A DNA stretch of 64,000 nt from CBDCWQ01 sp965223435 (GCA_965223435.1 CBDCWQ010000009.1:186001-250000); one strand, 5' to 3'. Counted from the first letter of the stretch, positions 26,991-36,531 are shown. Numbers and translations are program-made. The notes: generated by a model not told the origin, from the sequence alone.

Positions 26991-27925
26991 AAGCAATTGT
27001 CAAAGACCAAGGAGGGGCCTCCCTTGCCCACCTGCCGCGCCCTACGGCAAAGTTCGACGACGACGTTCTGATCGACATCGTATGTGCTGGAGTATGCCGA
27101 ACCGACATCGCGGTGGCCAACGGGCGGATCCCAGTCCGGGAGCCCCGGGTTTTGGGTCACGAATTTTCTGGTGTAGTGCGCGAAACAGGGGACGGGATTG
27201 ACCATCTGAAAGCCGGCGCACCCGTGACGGTGATGCCATGGATCGGTTGCGGAACATGTGCGGTATGCCGCAACCAAGAGCCATCTCAATGTGCCCGTAG
27301 CCAAATGCTCGGCGTCGATCGGGATGGCGCATTTGCGGAGGCGATCGTTGTCCCGGCTCGTGTGGTCTACCCCGTGGCCCAGGCCGTTCCGTTTTGCCAT
27401 GCGGCCTACGCCGAGCCCGTGGCGGCCGCACTGGCGGCCCTTCGAGCGGACATCTCGAAAACCCAACACGGCATTATTTGGGGGAACAACCGGATCGCGG
27501 AGCTCACCCGGCGCGTATTGATCGAAAGCGGTATCCGACGGCTCACGATGTGGGATCCCAAGCTGGATGAAACACCACCTTTGTCGGCATTTGACTTCGC
27601 AGTCGAGGCTTCCATTTCTCAAGCGGGCCTCCGTGCGCTCATCAGCGCCGTTCGGCCCGGGGGTAAGATTGTGCTCAAGAGTCGGCCCGCACACACCGTA
27701 GCACTCGATGTTGCTGCACTCGTCCGTCGAGAACTGACTTTGCGAGCAGTGCACTATGGCTCATTCGATCAAGCCGTCCAGTGGATCTCTGAAGGACGCA
27801 TCGAGCTCGAGGACCTCATTGGCCCCCTCGTTCCGCTATCCGCCTTCTCCTCGGTGTTCAAAGATGCAAGCGATTGTGAGCAGCATAAAATTTTTTTGAG
27901 TCTCACACCAAAGGGCTGCGTGTGA
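26987..27925 (+). CDS. Zinc-dependent alcohol dehydrogenase-like protein, short
   Basis: This is a 312-residue medium-chain dehydrogenase/reductase. The catalytic zinc ligands are visible (Cys37 in AGVCRTD, His58-Glu59 in LGHEF) and the four structural-zinc Cys are at 88, 91, 94 and 102. The nucleotide-binding half is shorter than usual: the expected GxGxxG after the first Rossmann strand reads WGNNRIAE. NAD(P) binding may therefore be altered or lost. In the operon it could reduce or oxidise the aldehyde released by the reductase-ended synthetase. It begins in the ATGA overlap with the regulator and ends in a TGATG overlap with the asparagine synthetase. Confidence 0.8.
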   Translation: MKAIVKDQGGASLAHLPRPTAKFDDDVLIDIVCAGVCRTDIAVANGRIPVREPRVLGHEFSGVVRETGDGIDHLKAGAPVTVMPWIGCGTCAVCRNQEPSQCARSQMLGVDRDGAFAEAIVVPARVVYPVAQAVPFCHAAYAEPVAAALAALRADISKTQHGIIWGNNRIAELTRRVLIESGIRRLTMWDPKLDETPPLSAFDFAVEASISQAGLRALISAVRPGGKIVLKSRPAHTVALDVAALVRRELTLRAVHYGSFDQAVQWISEGRIELEDLIGPLVPLSAFSSVFKDASDCEQHKIFLSLTPKGCV

Positions 27926-29856
27926 TGTGCGGACTCATTGCTGGCGTATCACGGTCCACGCCACTGCAGGCACAGAGGTTCCGCAGTGCGCTCAACGCCA
28001 TACGCCACCGTGGTCCGGACGGACAAGGCATGCTCCTCACACAAGACCGTCGTGTGGGTTTAGGACACGTGAGGCTCGCCACTGTGGATCTTCAAGGCGG
28101 CACCCAGCCTATTGAAAACGAGACGGGCACTGTCTTCTTGGTGGTCAATGGAGAATTCTATGACGATGCCAAAATCCGTAAAGACCTAGAGGACAAGGGC
28201 CACCGGTTCCGATCAAGAAGCGACAGCGAAATCGCCCTTCATCTTTATGAAGAATTTGGTGATGCCTTTGTGGAGTACCTTCGGGGGGAATTTGCGCTTG
28301 TCCTGTGGGATGGGACCAGACGGAGACTGATCGCTGTGCGCGATCGATTTGGAATCAAACCGTTGTTTTGGTCAGAGGTTCGCGACCAGGTGTTTTTCGC
28401 ATCTGAGGCCAAAGCGTTATTTGAACTCGGTGTAGAGCCGAGATGGGACCGAAAATCCTTTCTTCACGCTGCCACCCACCAATATTTGCCGCCCTCTCGA
28501 AGCCTTTTTGCCGGGGTCAAATGTTTGCCACCGGGGTGCGTGATGACTGTAGAGGACCACCTGGACCACCCCAAAACGAAGCGGTACTGGGACCTTCGAC
28601 TCCCCCCTTTTGATAAGCTTGGCGCCCCCTACGAAGACCAAAAAGAACGTGTTTTTTCTCACCTGGAACAAGCAGTCAAGCTGCGGCTTCGGGGCGATGT
28701 TCCGATCGGCGTGTACCTCAGTGGCGGCCTCGACTCTGCATCCATTGCCGCCGTCGCCCAACAACATAGCCCTACACCCCTCCGCTGCTTCGGCGTAGCC
28801 TTCGAAGACACCGCCTACGATGAGTCAGAAGCCGCGGCTGAAATCGCAGCGTCGATTGGGGCAGAGTTTCAAAGCGTGCGCGTGTCACAGTGTGCCGTGC
28901 TAGAAACACTGCCCAAGGCGGTCTATTTTTCTGAGGGGCTGGCGATCAACGGGCAGCTTTCGGCCAAGTTTCTCCTCGCTCAAGCCGTCATGAACGAAGG
29001 CTTAAAGGTTGTACTCACCGGAGAGGGCGCCGACGAGGCATTTTTTGGATACCCACACCTCGTTCAGGATTGGCTCAAGACCTCGGCAGCGCAGGGCTTA
29101 GATTTCGGCGCAGGCGTCTTAGAAGACATGACCGTCCACAATCGAGCATCTGTGGGGATCATGCTCCCGGACGAATCTCCGCCTTCTCTCCCGATGATTG
29201 AAGCCAAACTGGGTTTCGTGCCAACCTGGTTGGAGGCAAAGTCCCTCCTCGGGCTTCGTTTGGGCCGCTTGCTCAATTCCCAGACGACGCATGAACGTTC
29301 TTCCTGGGACCCCTTCGAACAACTCCTCGGTGAACTCGACATCGAGGGACAGCTCCAAGACCGCTCGCACCCGACGCGGTCCGCGTGGCTATGGACCAAA
29401 GTAGCCCTCCCGGCTTACATTCTTAAAACTCTGGGAGACGGCACGGAGATGGCATCCTCCATCGAAGGCCGAACCCCATATTTGGACCACAGGCTTTTTG
29501 AACTGGCCGCACAGGTGCCCCCTCATCTCAAAATCAAGAATGGCCTAGAAAAATCTATCCTACGAGATGCGTTGCGCCCACTTTTGCCCCCAAAGACCGT
29601 CCGCCGCCGCAAACATCCGTTCTTGGCACCTCCGGTCACGCGCTTCGAAGCCCAGCGGATAGCTTCAATCGTGCAGGACACGCTACGCGGAAACGCCTTT
29701 GCATCGATACCTTTTTTTGATCGCGCGAAGGTATACGACTTTCTTGACAGGCTTCCCTCTTTGGCGCCCAAGACGCGTATCGGCGCGGACGCTGTCCTGA
29801 TGATGCTGCTTTCCTGTGCGGCGATACAGACACAGTTCCGAATGGGAGACCCCTAA
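27925..29856 (+). CDS. asnB: Asparagine synthetase (glutamine-hydrolysing)
   Basis: This is 643 residues. The ATG at 27925 is chosen over the GTG three bases earlier because Cys2 must be the N-terminal nucleophile of the glutaminase domain (MCGLIAG). Residues 1-210 are the class II amidotransferase with RHRGPDG and VNGEFY. Residues 230-640 are the synthetase: PPi-loop SGGLDSA (266-272), GEGADEAFFGYP and EGRTPYLDHR. All key motifs are present. AsnB-type enzymes in biosynthetic operons often amidate a carboxylate of a dedicated product; here it sits between a dehydrogenase and a methyltransferase, so amidation of the pathway intermediate is likely. Confidence 0.92.
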   Translation: MCGLIAGVSRSTPLQAQRFRSALNAIRHRGPDGQGMLLTQDRRVGLGHVRLATVDLQGGTQPIENETGTVFLVVNGEFYDDAKIRKDLEDKGHRFRSRSDSEIALHLYEEFGDAFVEYLRGEFALVLWDGTRRRLIAVRDRFGIKPLFWSEVRDQVFFASEAKALFELGVEPRWDRKSFLHAATHQYLPPSRSLFAGVKCLPPGCVMTVEDHLDHPKTKRYWDLRLPPFDKLGAPYEDQKERVFSHLEQAVKLRLRGDVPIGVYLSGGLDSASIAAVAQQHSPTPLRCFGVAFEDTAYDESEAAAEIAASIGAEFQSVRVSQCAVLETLPKAVYFSEGLAINGQLSAKFLLAQAVMNEGLKVVLTGEGADEAFFGYPHLVQDWLKTSAAQGLDFGAGVLEDMTVHNRASVGIMLPDESPPSLPMIEAKLGFVPTWLEAKSLLGLRLGRLLNSQTTHERSSWDPFEQLLGELDIEGQLQDRSHPTRSAWLWTKVALPAYILKTLGDGTEMASSIEGRTPYLDHRLFELAAQVPPHLKIKNGLEKSILRDALRPLLPPKTVRRRKHPFLAPPVTRFEAQRIASIVQDTLRGNAFASIPFFDRAKVYDFLDRLPSLAPKTRIGADAVLMMLLSCAAIQTQFRMGDP

Positions 29857-29857
29857 A

Positions 29858-30640
29858 TTGAAAGAATCGGATACAAAAATAGGACCTTGGTGGGAGGACC
29901 TCTATGATGATGTGTTGGCCGAAGTCCTCCTCACGCGTACGGACGATAGAGAGATAGCGCGAACCATCCAGTTTTTGACCGAGAAGCTTCAGCTTGAGTC
30001 CGGCGATCTGGCATTCGACCAGTGCTGCGGCATCGGCAGTTTGGCTTTGCCCATGGGGGCTGCGGGCATCGGTGTCATCGGCGTTGACCAGGCTGAAGCC
30101 TACGTGAGAACCGGACAGACTCGGGCCCTGGAGGCCAAGCTTCCCGTAAAGCTCCATACTGGGGACGCAGGTTCATTTGTGCCCGAAAAAGCATGTGATG
30201 CTGCATTCAATTGGTGGACAAGCTTTGGCTACTCCCCAAGCGATGAGCACAACGCAGAAATGCTGCATCGCGCCTTCGAATCGCTGCGGCCGGGGGGCCG
30301 ATTCGCGATCGACACCATGAATCTTCCCGGCGTCTTCCGCGGGTTTCAGCGAGACGTCATTCTGCGAAAGAAGACACCTGGGGGCGAAGTCGTTCTTTTG
30401 CGGGAGAGCAAAATGGATTTGCCTCGAGGCATGCTCAACAAAGTTTGGACCTTCGTGCTCCCCGATGGAAGATTGATTGTTCGGGAGAGTTCCGTCCGCC
30501 TCTACCTCCCCCACACGCTGTCCGAATTGCTGAAAGCCGCGGGGTTTGTGGATGTCACGCTTTACGGAAGCGTACGGGGGGAGTTGCTCACACTCGACAG
30601 CCCGCGCTGCATTGCCGTGGCACAAAGGCCCATGTCGTGA
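29858..30640 (+). CDS. SAM-dependent methyltransferase
   Basis: This is about 260 residues, a class I methyltransferase. Motif I is DQCCGIGSLALPMG (residues 54-67), followed by IGVDQAEAYV for the acidic ribose contact, then FNWWTSFGYS at motif IV. A late SLRPGGRFAIDTMN strand is typical. TTG at 29858, one base after the asparagine synthetase stop and near GGGAG, is the preferred start; an ATG at 29816 would overlap the previous gene by 41 bases. The acceptor atom is unknown. The stop overlaps the GTG start of the oxygenase by four bases. Confidence 0.82.
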   Translation: MKESDTKIGPWWEDLYDDVLAEVLLTRTDDREIARTIQFLTEKLQLESGDLAFDQCCGIGSLALPMGAAGIGVIGVDQAEAYVRTGQTRALEAKLPVKLHTGDAGSFVPEKACDAAFNWWTSFGYSPSDEHNAEMLHRAFESLRPGGRFAIDTMNLPGVFRGFQRDVILRKKTPGGEVVLLRESKMDLPRGMLNKVWTFVLPDGRLIVRESSVRLYLPHTLSELLKAAGFVDVTLYGSVRGELLTLDSPRCIAVAQRPMS

Positions 30641-31485
30641 CGGCTGTTCATCGTCAGTGTCCAACGGATGCCAGGGAGCTGCGCCACAGAGTCTACAGCG
30701 GGGATATTTTTTTGCTACCGTCCAATTCTGCATCGAATAGAATTGCACGGGAAGCGCGCCAACTCTTGTCGGAGGAATTGCGCATAGAGGTCATTCGCGA
30801 AGCGCACACGATCTTGGACGACGACACATTTTTCGAGAGAATCGGTCGCATACGCAAAACCATCTTTTTGGACCCAAAATGGCATCGTGCGGTTTCAAAC
30901 CTGGTCTCAGAAATGGGTCTTGATCCTGACGAGTTTGCCATTGATCCGATGCGGCTTCGGGTCGTCGCACCCGGAGCGCACCACAACCCTAGGGCCCAGT
31001 CTGTTTACTACGCCCACCGGGACACGTGGTACGCACACCCGCAATCGGTCATTGCGTGGTGGATTCCGTTGGACGACCTCGATGAGAAGGAGACCTTTGT
31101 CTTTTACCCCCAGAGATTTCGAACCAGCGTTCCCAACGACTCGGAGATCTTCGCGTACGAAGCGTGGGTGAAAGATGGATGGGATCTGAAAATCGGGTGG
31201 CAGGACCAAAATGCAGGCCGAACGGCAAACTACCCGAATCCCGTGGGCCAGATAGACTTCGGTAGCCCTATGGGTTTTTCGTGTCGCGGGGCTGAGAATC
31301 TCCTTTTTGCCGGAGCCCACTTTCATCAAACGCTCAAGCGGGAGACCGGCCAGACCCGATACAGCCTCGACTTTCGAATTGTCCACCTTCCGGATCACGA
31401 GAAGGGCATGGGAGCCCCCAACGTAGACAACCGTTCCCAGGGCTCAGCGCTCGTAGACTATGTTCGGCTAAAAGGCCTAAGATGA
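30637..31485 (+). CDS. Fe(II)/2-oxoglutarate dioxygenase, phytanoyl-CoA hydroxylase-like
   Basis: This is 282 residues. The iron ligands are seen as H127-x-D129 in YYAHRDTWY and a distal His in LLFAGAHFHQT (His228 or His230), with the 2-oxoglutarate-binding Arg probably in TRYSLDFR. The double-stranded beta-helix pattern fits small-molecule hydroxylases of biosynthetic clusters. The start is the GTG of a GTGA overlap with the methyltransferase, supported by AAAGG upstream; earlier ATGs in the frame lie inside the methyltransferase. The stop overlaps the synthetase start by four bases. It probably hydroxylates the product or a carrier-bound intermediate. Confidence 0.82.
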   Translation: MTAVHRQCPTDARELRHRVYSGDIFLLPSNSASNRIAREARQLLSEELRIEVIREAHTILDDDTFFERIGRIRKTIFLDPKWHRAVSNLVSEMGLDPDEFAIDPMRLRVVAPGAHHNPRAQSVYYAHRDTWYAHPQSVIAWWIPLDDLDEKETFVFYPQRFRTSVPNDSEIFAYEAWVKDGWDLKIGWQDQNAGRTANYPNPVGQIDFGSPMGFSCRGAENLLFAGAHFHQTLKRETGQTRYSLDFRIVHLPDHEKGMGAPNVDNRSQGSALVDYVRLKGLR

Positions 31486-34400
31486 ATCTTCATTTCCTAG
31501 AACGCCTGGGCATCACCGCAAATGACGCCCCACAAGCACCCGCGATCCTCCTTAATGGCGTGGTGGTGCTCACCTTCGACCAACTGTTGTCGAATGTCGA
31601 ACGTGTCGGGCGTCAGTTGCAAGCCGCTGGGGCAGGCTCCGAACACGTCGTCGCGCTCTCCATTGAAAAGTCGCCGGAGTGGGTCGTCGGAATGCTGGCA
31701 ACCTGGTGGTGTGGTGCTGCATGGATGCCCCTTGAGCCTTCGTTGCCTGTGAACCGCAGGAAACAACTTCTGGATCAATCGGGTGCGCAATTTATCTTGC
31801 TCACGGAAAGCTCGAACGATCCACACTTGCTGGGGATGCCTGCTATCCGAATTCATGTGGACCCGAAGCCGATCGAGGACGATCGAAAGGCCACACCTCG
31901 CGGCGCCAAAGAGGTGTCCATGGGCCCCGGTCCCTGGCGCCATCAACCCAACTCAAGCCTGGCCTATGTCATCCCCACTTCAGGTTCTTCGGGAACCCCC
32001 AAACTCGTAGCGATCACCCACCGTGGTCTCGTGCCCATGCTCACGATTCAGATCGAGGCTCTTGGCCTTCGGCCTAAAAAGCGTGTGCTCTGGGCGTTGT
32101 CGACGAGTTTTGATGCTTCGGTCTCAGACGTGGGAACCGCACTCCTTTCCGGTGCGGCGATTTGCATTGAGCGTGACCCCCTTTTTTCTTCTCCCAAAGC
32201 AATTTTTGAAGTGCTTCGTCTTCGTCAAGTGACCCATGCAGATCTTGCTCCGGCAGTGCTGAATTGTCTGGATCCAAGACAAGCCCCGGACAATCTCGAG
32301 ACCGTGATTTTTGGCGGAGAGCCATGCAACGGAGCAGCCGTACGTAGCTGGGCCCAAAAAGTGCGCCTCCTGGTATCATATGGCCCAACCGAAGCGACGG
32401 TTTGCACAAGCATCGGTCACTGCAACCAAGACCAATGGCGAGACCCATTGCTAGGAAAGCCCCTTGCCGGAGTCCGCTATGTTGTGCTCGACGAAAACGG
32501 CAAAGAATGCCCTCCCGACGTCCCAGGCGAACTTCACATCGGTGGAAACCAGCTTGCTCGAGGCTATTTGAACTCACCGGAGCTCACGGCCGCGCGTTTC
32601 GTAACCAGAGATGGTGACCGTCTGTACCGGACTGGCGACAGAGTCACCCACCGCCCCGACGGAGAGTTCCAGTTTCTCGGAAGAATCGACCGAGAGATCA
32701 AGCTCCGAGGAAAACGCCTTGCCCCAGAAGAAGTTGAGACCCAGCTCGGGCACCATGCCTCTGTCGCTCGCGCAGCCGTGCTCAAACGCAAAGTCGGCAA
32801 AGAGGATGCGCTCGTCGCTTTTATCGAGAGCAAAAGCAGCAGTGGGTGTTCGGTTTCGGACCTAAAAAAACATCTTCTTCAACGGCTTCCCCCATGGATG
32901 GTCCCTGCTCACTACCAGCACCTGGGCGCCCTACCCTCCACCCCGAATGGAAAAATCGATTTCAGTCGCCTGGAGCAACGCGCCCTCAACCTTAAGAGTT
33001 CAAGTACCGACAAACCACGTACCTTCGTGGAAAAGCAGATCGCTCACTTGTACGAAGAAATACTCGGTATCCGGAATATCGGCATCTACGATGACTTTTT
33101 CAAACTCGGTGGCGATTCCATTGCCACGCTGCAGCTCGCGACCGCGGCTTTTCACCGGGGCCTCCATCTCAGTCCCGAACTTGTCACCAAACACCCCGCG
33201 GTCGAGCAACTCGCCGCTGAGGTGGAGGCCCAGACCAAGCCGGAGACCCGATCTGCCAAAGACCTCTGGACCGACGTCGCCCAAGGCTGTGCATGGCTCC
33301 GGTCGAACTCGATTCCAGACAAAAAGCAGGTTTCATGCGGCCATACTGCCCGGCTCGGTACACAAATTCTGTTGACCGGTGGAACGGGTTTTCTGGGCTC
33401 CCTCTTGTTAAAAAATATTTTGAGCGCGAACCGAGCAAGGGTAACCTGCCTCATACGCGGGAGCGACTCAGAGGAAGCCCGCTCTCGTCTGTATTCGGCG
33501 ATAGGACAACACGGCAACTTTGACGAGGAAGAAGCTGGGGACCGCCTAAACATCGTTCTTGGTGACCTTTCACGACCTCAGCTCGGCCTCGACGCATCAA
33601 AATGGTCTCAACTTACTCAAAAGATAGACACCGTATTTCATGCGGGAGCGGTGGTTAATTTGTCTCAGCCCTACGAACTGCTTTGCGCGACAAACGTGTA
33701 CGGAACGCGCTCGGTCCTTGCTTTGGTAGGGACCGGCAGACCAAAGGCGCTTCACTACATCTCGACCCTATCCGTCTTTGTATCGACCGAACGCAACACG
33801 GGTATCGCCCTCGAAAAAGATGACCTGTCGTCGACCCAGTCCGTCTATGGAGGCTACGCTCAAAGTAAATGGGTCGCAGAGGCCATGGTCCGATGCGCAC
33901 CGATCACGTCGCCCATCAACATCTACCGGTTGGGTCTTGTGACCGGAGATCGCCGCCTCGGCTATGTTTCAGATCGGGACTGGCTTGCCTATGTGGTGCG
34001 CGCCATCGCTCGAGCGAGGTGCATTCCCATCGAGTCCAATCTCGACCTGGCATTTGATGTCACACCGGTGGACTACGCCGCAACCGCATTGCTCCATCTT
34101 GCAGCCCGAGCGCAAGAAAACAAGAGGGTACTGACATTCCATGTCGCGGGCTCTCAGCCGGCCACCCTCTCTCGGTTGATCGACGCCATGCGGTCCGCCG
34201 GGGTCCCTGTCTCCAGGGAGCCCCTTCAAACCTTTCGAAGACGCCTTGAGGGAAGCGGTGCGCTCATCGATCGGGTTGCGGGGTTCGGACTCACCCAAAA
34301 CGCCGCCCCCACCGAGTCGAACCACTTTTACCGCCCCATCGACCTCTTCCAGGCAACGCACGTGCGCTTCGACGATGCCGCTACGCGCAAGGCGCTGGCG

Positions 34401-34502
34401 GGCATACCGCTATGCGCACCAACCCCCAGCCACGAACTCTTGAGCATGTATGTGCGAAATATCTTGGCCGGAAGGACATCTCGATATGAAAACGCCACCT
34501 AA
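31482..34502 (+). CDS. Single-module NRPS-like synthetase: adenylation, carrier, thioester reductase
   Basis: This is 1006 residues. The adenylation domain (about 1-505) has TSGSSGTPK (166-174), SYGPTEATVC, YRTGDRV, GRIDREIKLRGKR and the catalytic Lys in NGKID. The carrier domain carries phosphopantetheine on Ser546 (LGGDS). The reductase domain (about 625-1006) has the NAD(P) motif GGTGFLG (633-639) and Tyr792-x-x-x-Lys796. No condensation or thioesterase domain is present. It should activate one amino or carboxylic acid, load it and release it as an aldehyde or alcohol, like Lys2 or carboxylic acid reductases. The pocket positions read, tentatively, D-A-S-D-I-G-S-V-C-K; Asp235 and Lys517 equivalents fit an alpha-amino acid. 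Confidence 0.9.
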   Translation: MNLHFLERLGITANDAPQAPAILLNGVVVLTFDQLLSNVERVGRQLQAAGAGSEHVVALSIEKSPEWVVGMLATWWCGAAWMPLEPSLPVNRRKQLLDQSGAQFILLTESSNDPHLLGMPAIRIHVDPKPIEDDRKATPRGAKEVSMGPGPWRHQPNSSLAYVIPTSGSSGTPKLVAITHRGLVPMLTIQIEALGLRPKKRVLWALSTSFDASVSDVGTALLSGAAICIERDPLFSSPKAIFEVLRLRQVTHADLAPAVLNCLDPRQAPDNLETVIFGGEPCNGAAVRSWAQKVRLLVSYGPTEATVCTSIGHCNQDQWRDPLLGKPLAGVRYVVLDENGKECPPDVPGELHIGGNQLARGYLNSPELTAARFVTRDGDRLYRTGDRVTHRPDGEFQFLGRIDREIKLRGKRLAPEEVETQLGHHASVARAAVLKRKVGKEDALVAFIESKSSSGCSVSDLKKHLLQRLPPWMVPAHYQHLGALPSTPNGKIDFSRLEQRALNLKSSSTDKPRTFVEKQIAHLYEEILGIRNIGIYDDFFKLGGDSIATLQLATAAFHRGLHLSPELVTKHPAVEQLAAEVEAQTKPETRSAKDLWTDVAQGCAWLRSNSIPDKKQVSCGHTARLGTQILLTGGTGFLGSLLLKNILSANRARVTCLIRGSDSEEARSRLYSAIGQHGNFDEEEAGDRLNIVLGDLSRPQLGLDASKWSQLTQKIDTVFHAGAVVNLSQPYELLCATNVYGTRSVLALVGTGRPKALHYISTLSVFVSTERNTGIALEKDDLSSTQSVYGGYAQSKWVAEAMVRCAPITSPINIYRLGLVTGDRRLGYVSDRDWLAYVVRAIARARCIPIESNLDLAFDVTPVDYAATALLHLAARAQENKRVLTFHVAGSQPATLSRLIDAMRSAGVPVSREPLQTFRRRLEGSGALIDRVAGFGLTQNAAPTESNHFYRPIDLFQATHVRFDDAATRKALAGIPLCAPTPSHELLSMYVRNILAGRTSRYENAT

Positions 34503-35475
34503 AAGAACCACGGGCATGGTGCTTGGAAAATTCATGCCGCCGCACCTCGGCCACCTCTATCTCATTCAATTTGCCAACCACTACGTGGATGATCTGACGG
34601 TCGTTGTCGGTACCTTGAAGTCGGAGCCCATTCCGGGCGACATTCGCTACCATTGGATGCAAGAGCTTATACCACACGCACAAGTTCTGCATCTGACTGA
34701 CGAGAATCCTCAAGATCCAAGCGAACATCCCGACTTTTGGCAGATCTGGCAAGAAAGCCTCCGGCGGATCCTTCGCGACAAGCCTGACTTTGTATTTGCC
34801 TCAGAAAGCTATGGCAAGAAGCTCGCGGAGGTCCTCGGTTCAACCTTCGTTTCGGTCGATACCGCACGAACGATTGTCCCTGTCAGCGGAACGGCCATAC
34901 GAGAGGATCCCTTAGGAAACTGGGCGTATGTTCCTGAATGTGTGCGACCCTATTTTGCGAAGCGGGTCTGTATCTTTGGGCCCGAGTCCACCGGAAAAAG
35001 TACGCTGGCCAAGAACCTGGCCCAGGCGCTGAACACGGTGTGGGTGCCCGAATACGCCCGTACGGTCATTGAAGACAACTCCGGCAAGATCACGCCAAAA
35101 GACATCCCTCGAATCGCACTTGGTCAAACCGCTTCCGAGGATGCTTTAGTCCGGTTCTCCAACAAAGTGCTTATCTGCGACACGGACCTGCTTTCGACCG
35201 TCGTCTGGAGCGAGGTCCTTTTTGGCGAATGTCCTCCCTGGATACGCGAAAAAGCCAATCATCGTCACTACGACCTCTACCTCCTTTGTGATGTTGATGT
35301 ACCATGGGTCGACGATGTCGCCCGATACCGACCAGACGACCGGAAGTCTTTTTATCAACGCTGCAAACAAGAACTCGAATCGCGCGGGCGTCGGTACGTC
35401 GCAATACGAGGCTCCTGGGAAGAGCGCTTTGAGACTGCAATGTCCGCCATCGCGACACTCCTCGACGCCGGTTGA
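34486..35475 (+). CDS. NadR-like NMN adenylyltransferase / nicotinamide riboside kinase
   Basis: This is 329 residues with two enzymes. Residues 1-160 are a nucleotidyltransferase with GKFMPPHLGH (14-23; HxGH motif) and a VSGTAIRE motif, which makes NAD from NMN. Residues 160-325 are a P-loop kinase (GPESTGKS, 165-172) that phosphorylates nicotinamide riboside. The N-terminal helix-turn-helix of enterobacterial NadR is absent, so it is an enzyme and not a repressor. It overlaps the synthetase stop by 17 bases; the start is chosen for GGAAGG upstream. Its last-gene place in an operon led by NrtR suggests dedicated NAD supply or a NAD-like nucleotide in the product. Confidence 0.88.
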   Translation: MKTPPKRTTGMVLGKFMPPHLGHLYLIQFANHYVDDLTVVVGTLKSEPIPGDIRYHWMQELIPHAQVLHLTDENPQDPSEHPDFWQIWQESLRRILRDKPDFVFASESYGKKLAEVLGSTFVSVDTARTIVPVSGTAIREDPLGNWAYVPECVRPYFAKRVCIFGPESTGKSTLAKNLAQALNTVWVPEYARTVIEDNSGKITPKDIPRIALGQTASEDALVRFSNKVLICDTDLLSTVVWSEVLFGECPPWIREKANHRHYDLYLLCDVDVPWVDDVARYRPDDRKSFYQRCKQELESRGRRYVAIRGSWEERFETAMSAIATLLDAG

Positions 35476-35512
35476 TCCGAAACGGTTTGCGTGGTGTGCG
35501 TGAGCGGACAGA

Positions 35513-36472
35513 TCAAAATGTTCCGTCGAGGACCACCTCTCCGTCGACACCCACTTGGTAGGCCGATACGCGTCGCTCGAAGAAGTTCGTAACCTCCTGA
35601 ACATCCTGCAGATCCATAAATGAGAACGGATTCTTTGCGCCGTACTGCTTGGGAAGCCCGAGCGTCACCAGGCGTTGGTCGGCGCAAAACTCCAGGTATC
35701 GGCGCACGTCTTTCGTGGACATGCCCACCACCCCGCCCGCGAGCAAATCCTCCGCGAACTGCGTCTCGCACTGCACCGCCTCTTCGAGCATCTTTGAAAC
35801 GGAGCGAAAGAGTGTGTCGTCAAAGAGCTCTGGCTCCTCGCGCCGAACCGTCTTCACAATGTCAAACCCAAAGGCCATATGCGCACTCTCGTCTCGAAAC
35901 ACCCAATTTGTGCCGTCGGCCAACCCGTGGAGCAACCCCCTGGAGCGCAAAAAATAGACATAAGCGAAAGCGCCAAAGAAAAACAGTCCCTCGATGCAGG
36001 CGGCAAAACAAATGAGGTTAAGTAAAAACTGACGGCGTTGCGAAGGGTTTTCGAGCCGGTCAAGGTCTTGAATCGAGTCTAACCAACGCATACAGAATGC
36101 GGCCTTCTTGTGGATCGATGGAATGTTTTCGATCGCAGCGAAGGCCTGATGACGCTCTTCGGCGTCCGGGATATAGGTATCCAACAAGGTCAGATAAAAT
36201 TGTACATGAAGCGCTTCTTCGTAGAGTTGTCTCGACAAAAACATTCGCGCTTCGGGCGCATTGATATGTCGATAGAGGTTAAGGACCAGGTTGTTGGCCA
36301 CAATCGAATCACCGGTAGCAAAAAACGCAACCAGCCGCTGCACCAGGTGACGCTCGGCGTCGGTCATCTTCGTGTTTAGGTCGTTGACGTCGGTCGAAAA
36401 ATCGACCTCCTCGACAGTCCAGGTGTTTTTGATGGAATCGCGGTACATATCAAAATATTGCGGATAGGCCAT
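35513..36472 (-). CDS. nrdB: Class I ribonucleotide reductase beta subunit
   Basis: This is 319 residues, the diiron small subunit of NrdA. Iron ligands are seen in FFATGDS (Asp), EEALHVQFY (Glu and His, with the radical Tyr four residues after His), CIEGLFFFG (Glu) and RDESAH (Glu, His). All are intact, so a Tyr-radical class Ia/Ib-type cofactor is likely. It lies 59 bases after nrdA and is presumably under the same riboswitch. Start 36472 matches homologues (MAYPQYF); an open frame upstream overlaps nrdA. It is convergent with the NadR-like gene, 37 bases apart. Confidence 0.92.
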   Translation of the reverse strand: MAYPQYFDMYRDSIKNTWTVEEVDFSTDVNDLNTKMTDAERHLVQRLVAFFATGDSIVANNLVLNLYRHINAPEARMFLSRQLYEEALHVQFYLTLLDTYIPDAEERHQAFAAIENIPSIHKKAAFCMRWLDSIQDLDRLENPSQRRQFLLNLICFAACIEGLFFFGAFAYVYFLRSRGLLHGLADGTNWVFRDESAHMAFGFDIVKTVRREEPELFDDTLFRSVSKMLEEAVQCETQFAEDLLAGGVVGMSTKDVRRYLEFCADQRLVTLGLPKQYGAKNPFSFMDLQDVQEVTNFFERRVSAYQVGVDGEVVLDGTF

Positions 36473-36531
36473 CGGTCTTAAGGTTAAGCAAAAGCCGGGA
36501 TCGAGAAGTCGGGCGGGACGATGTATCTGGC

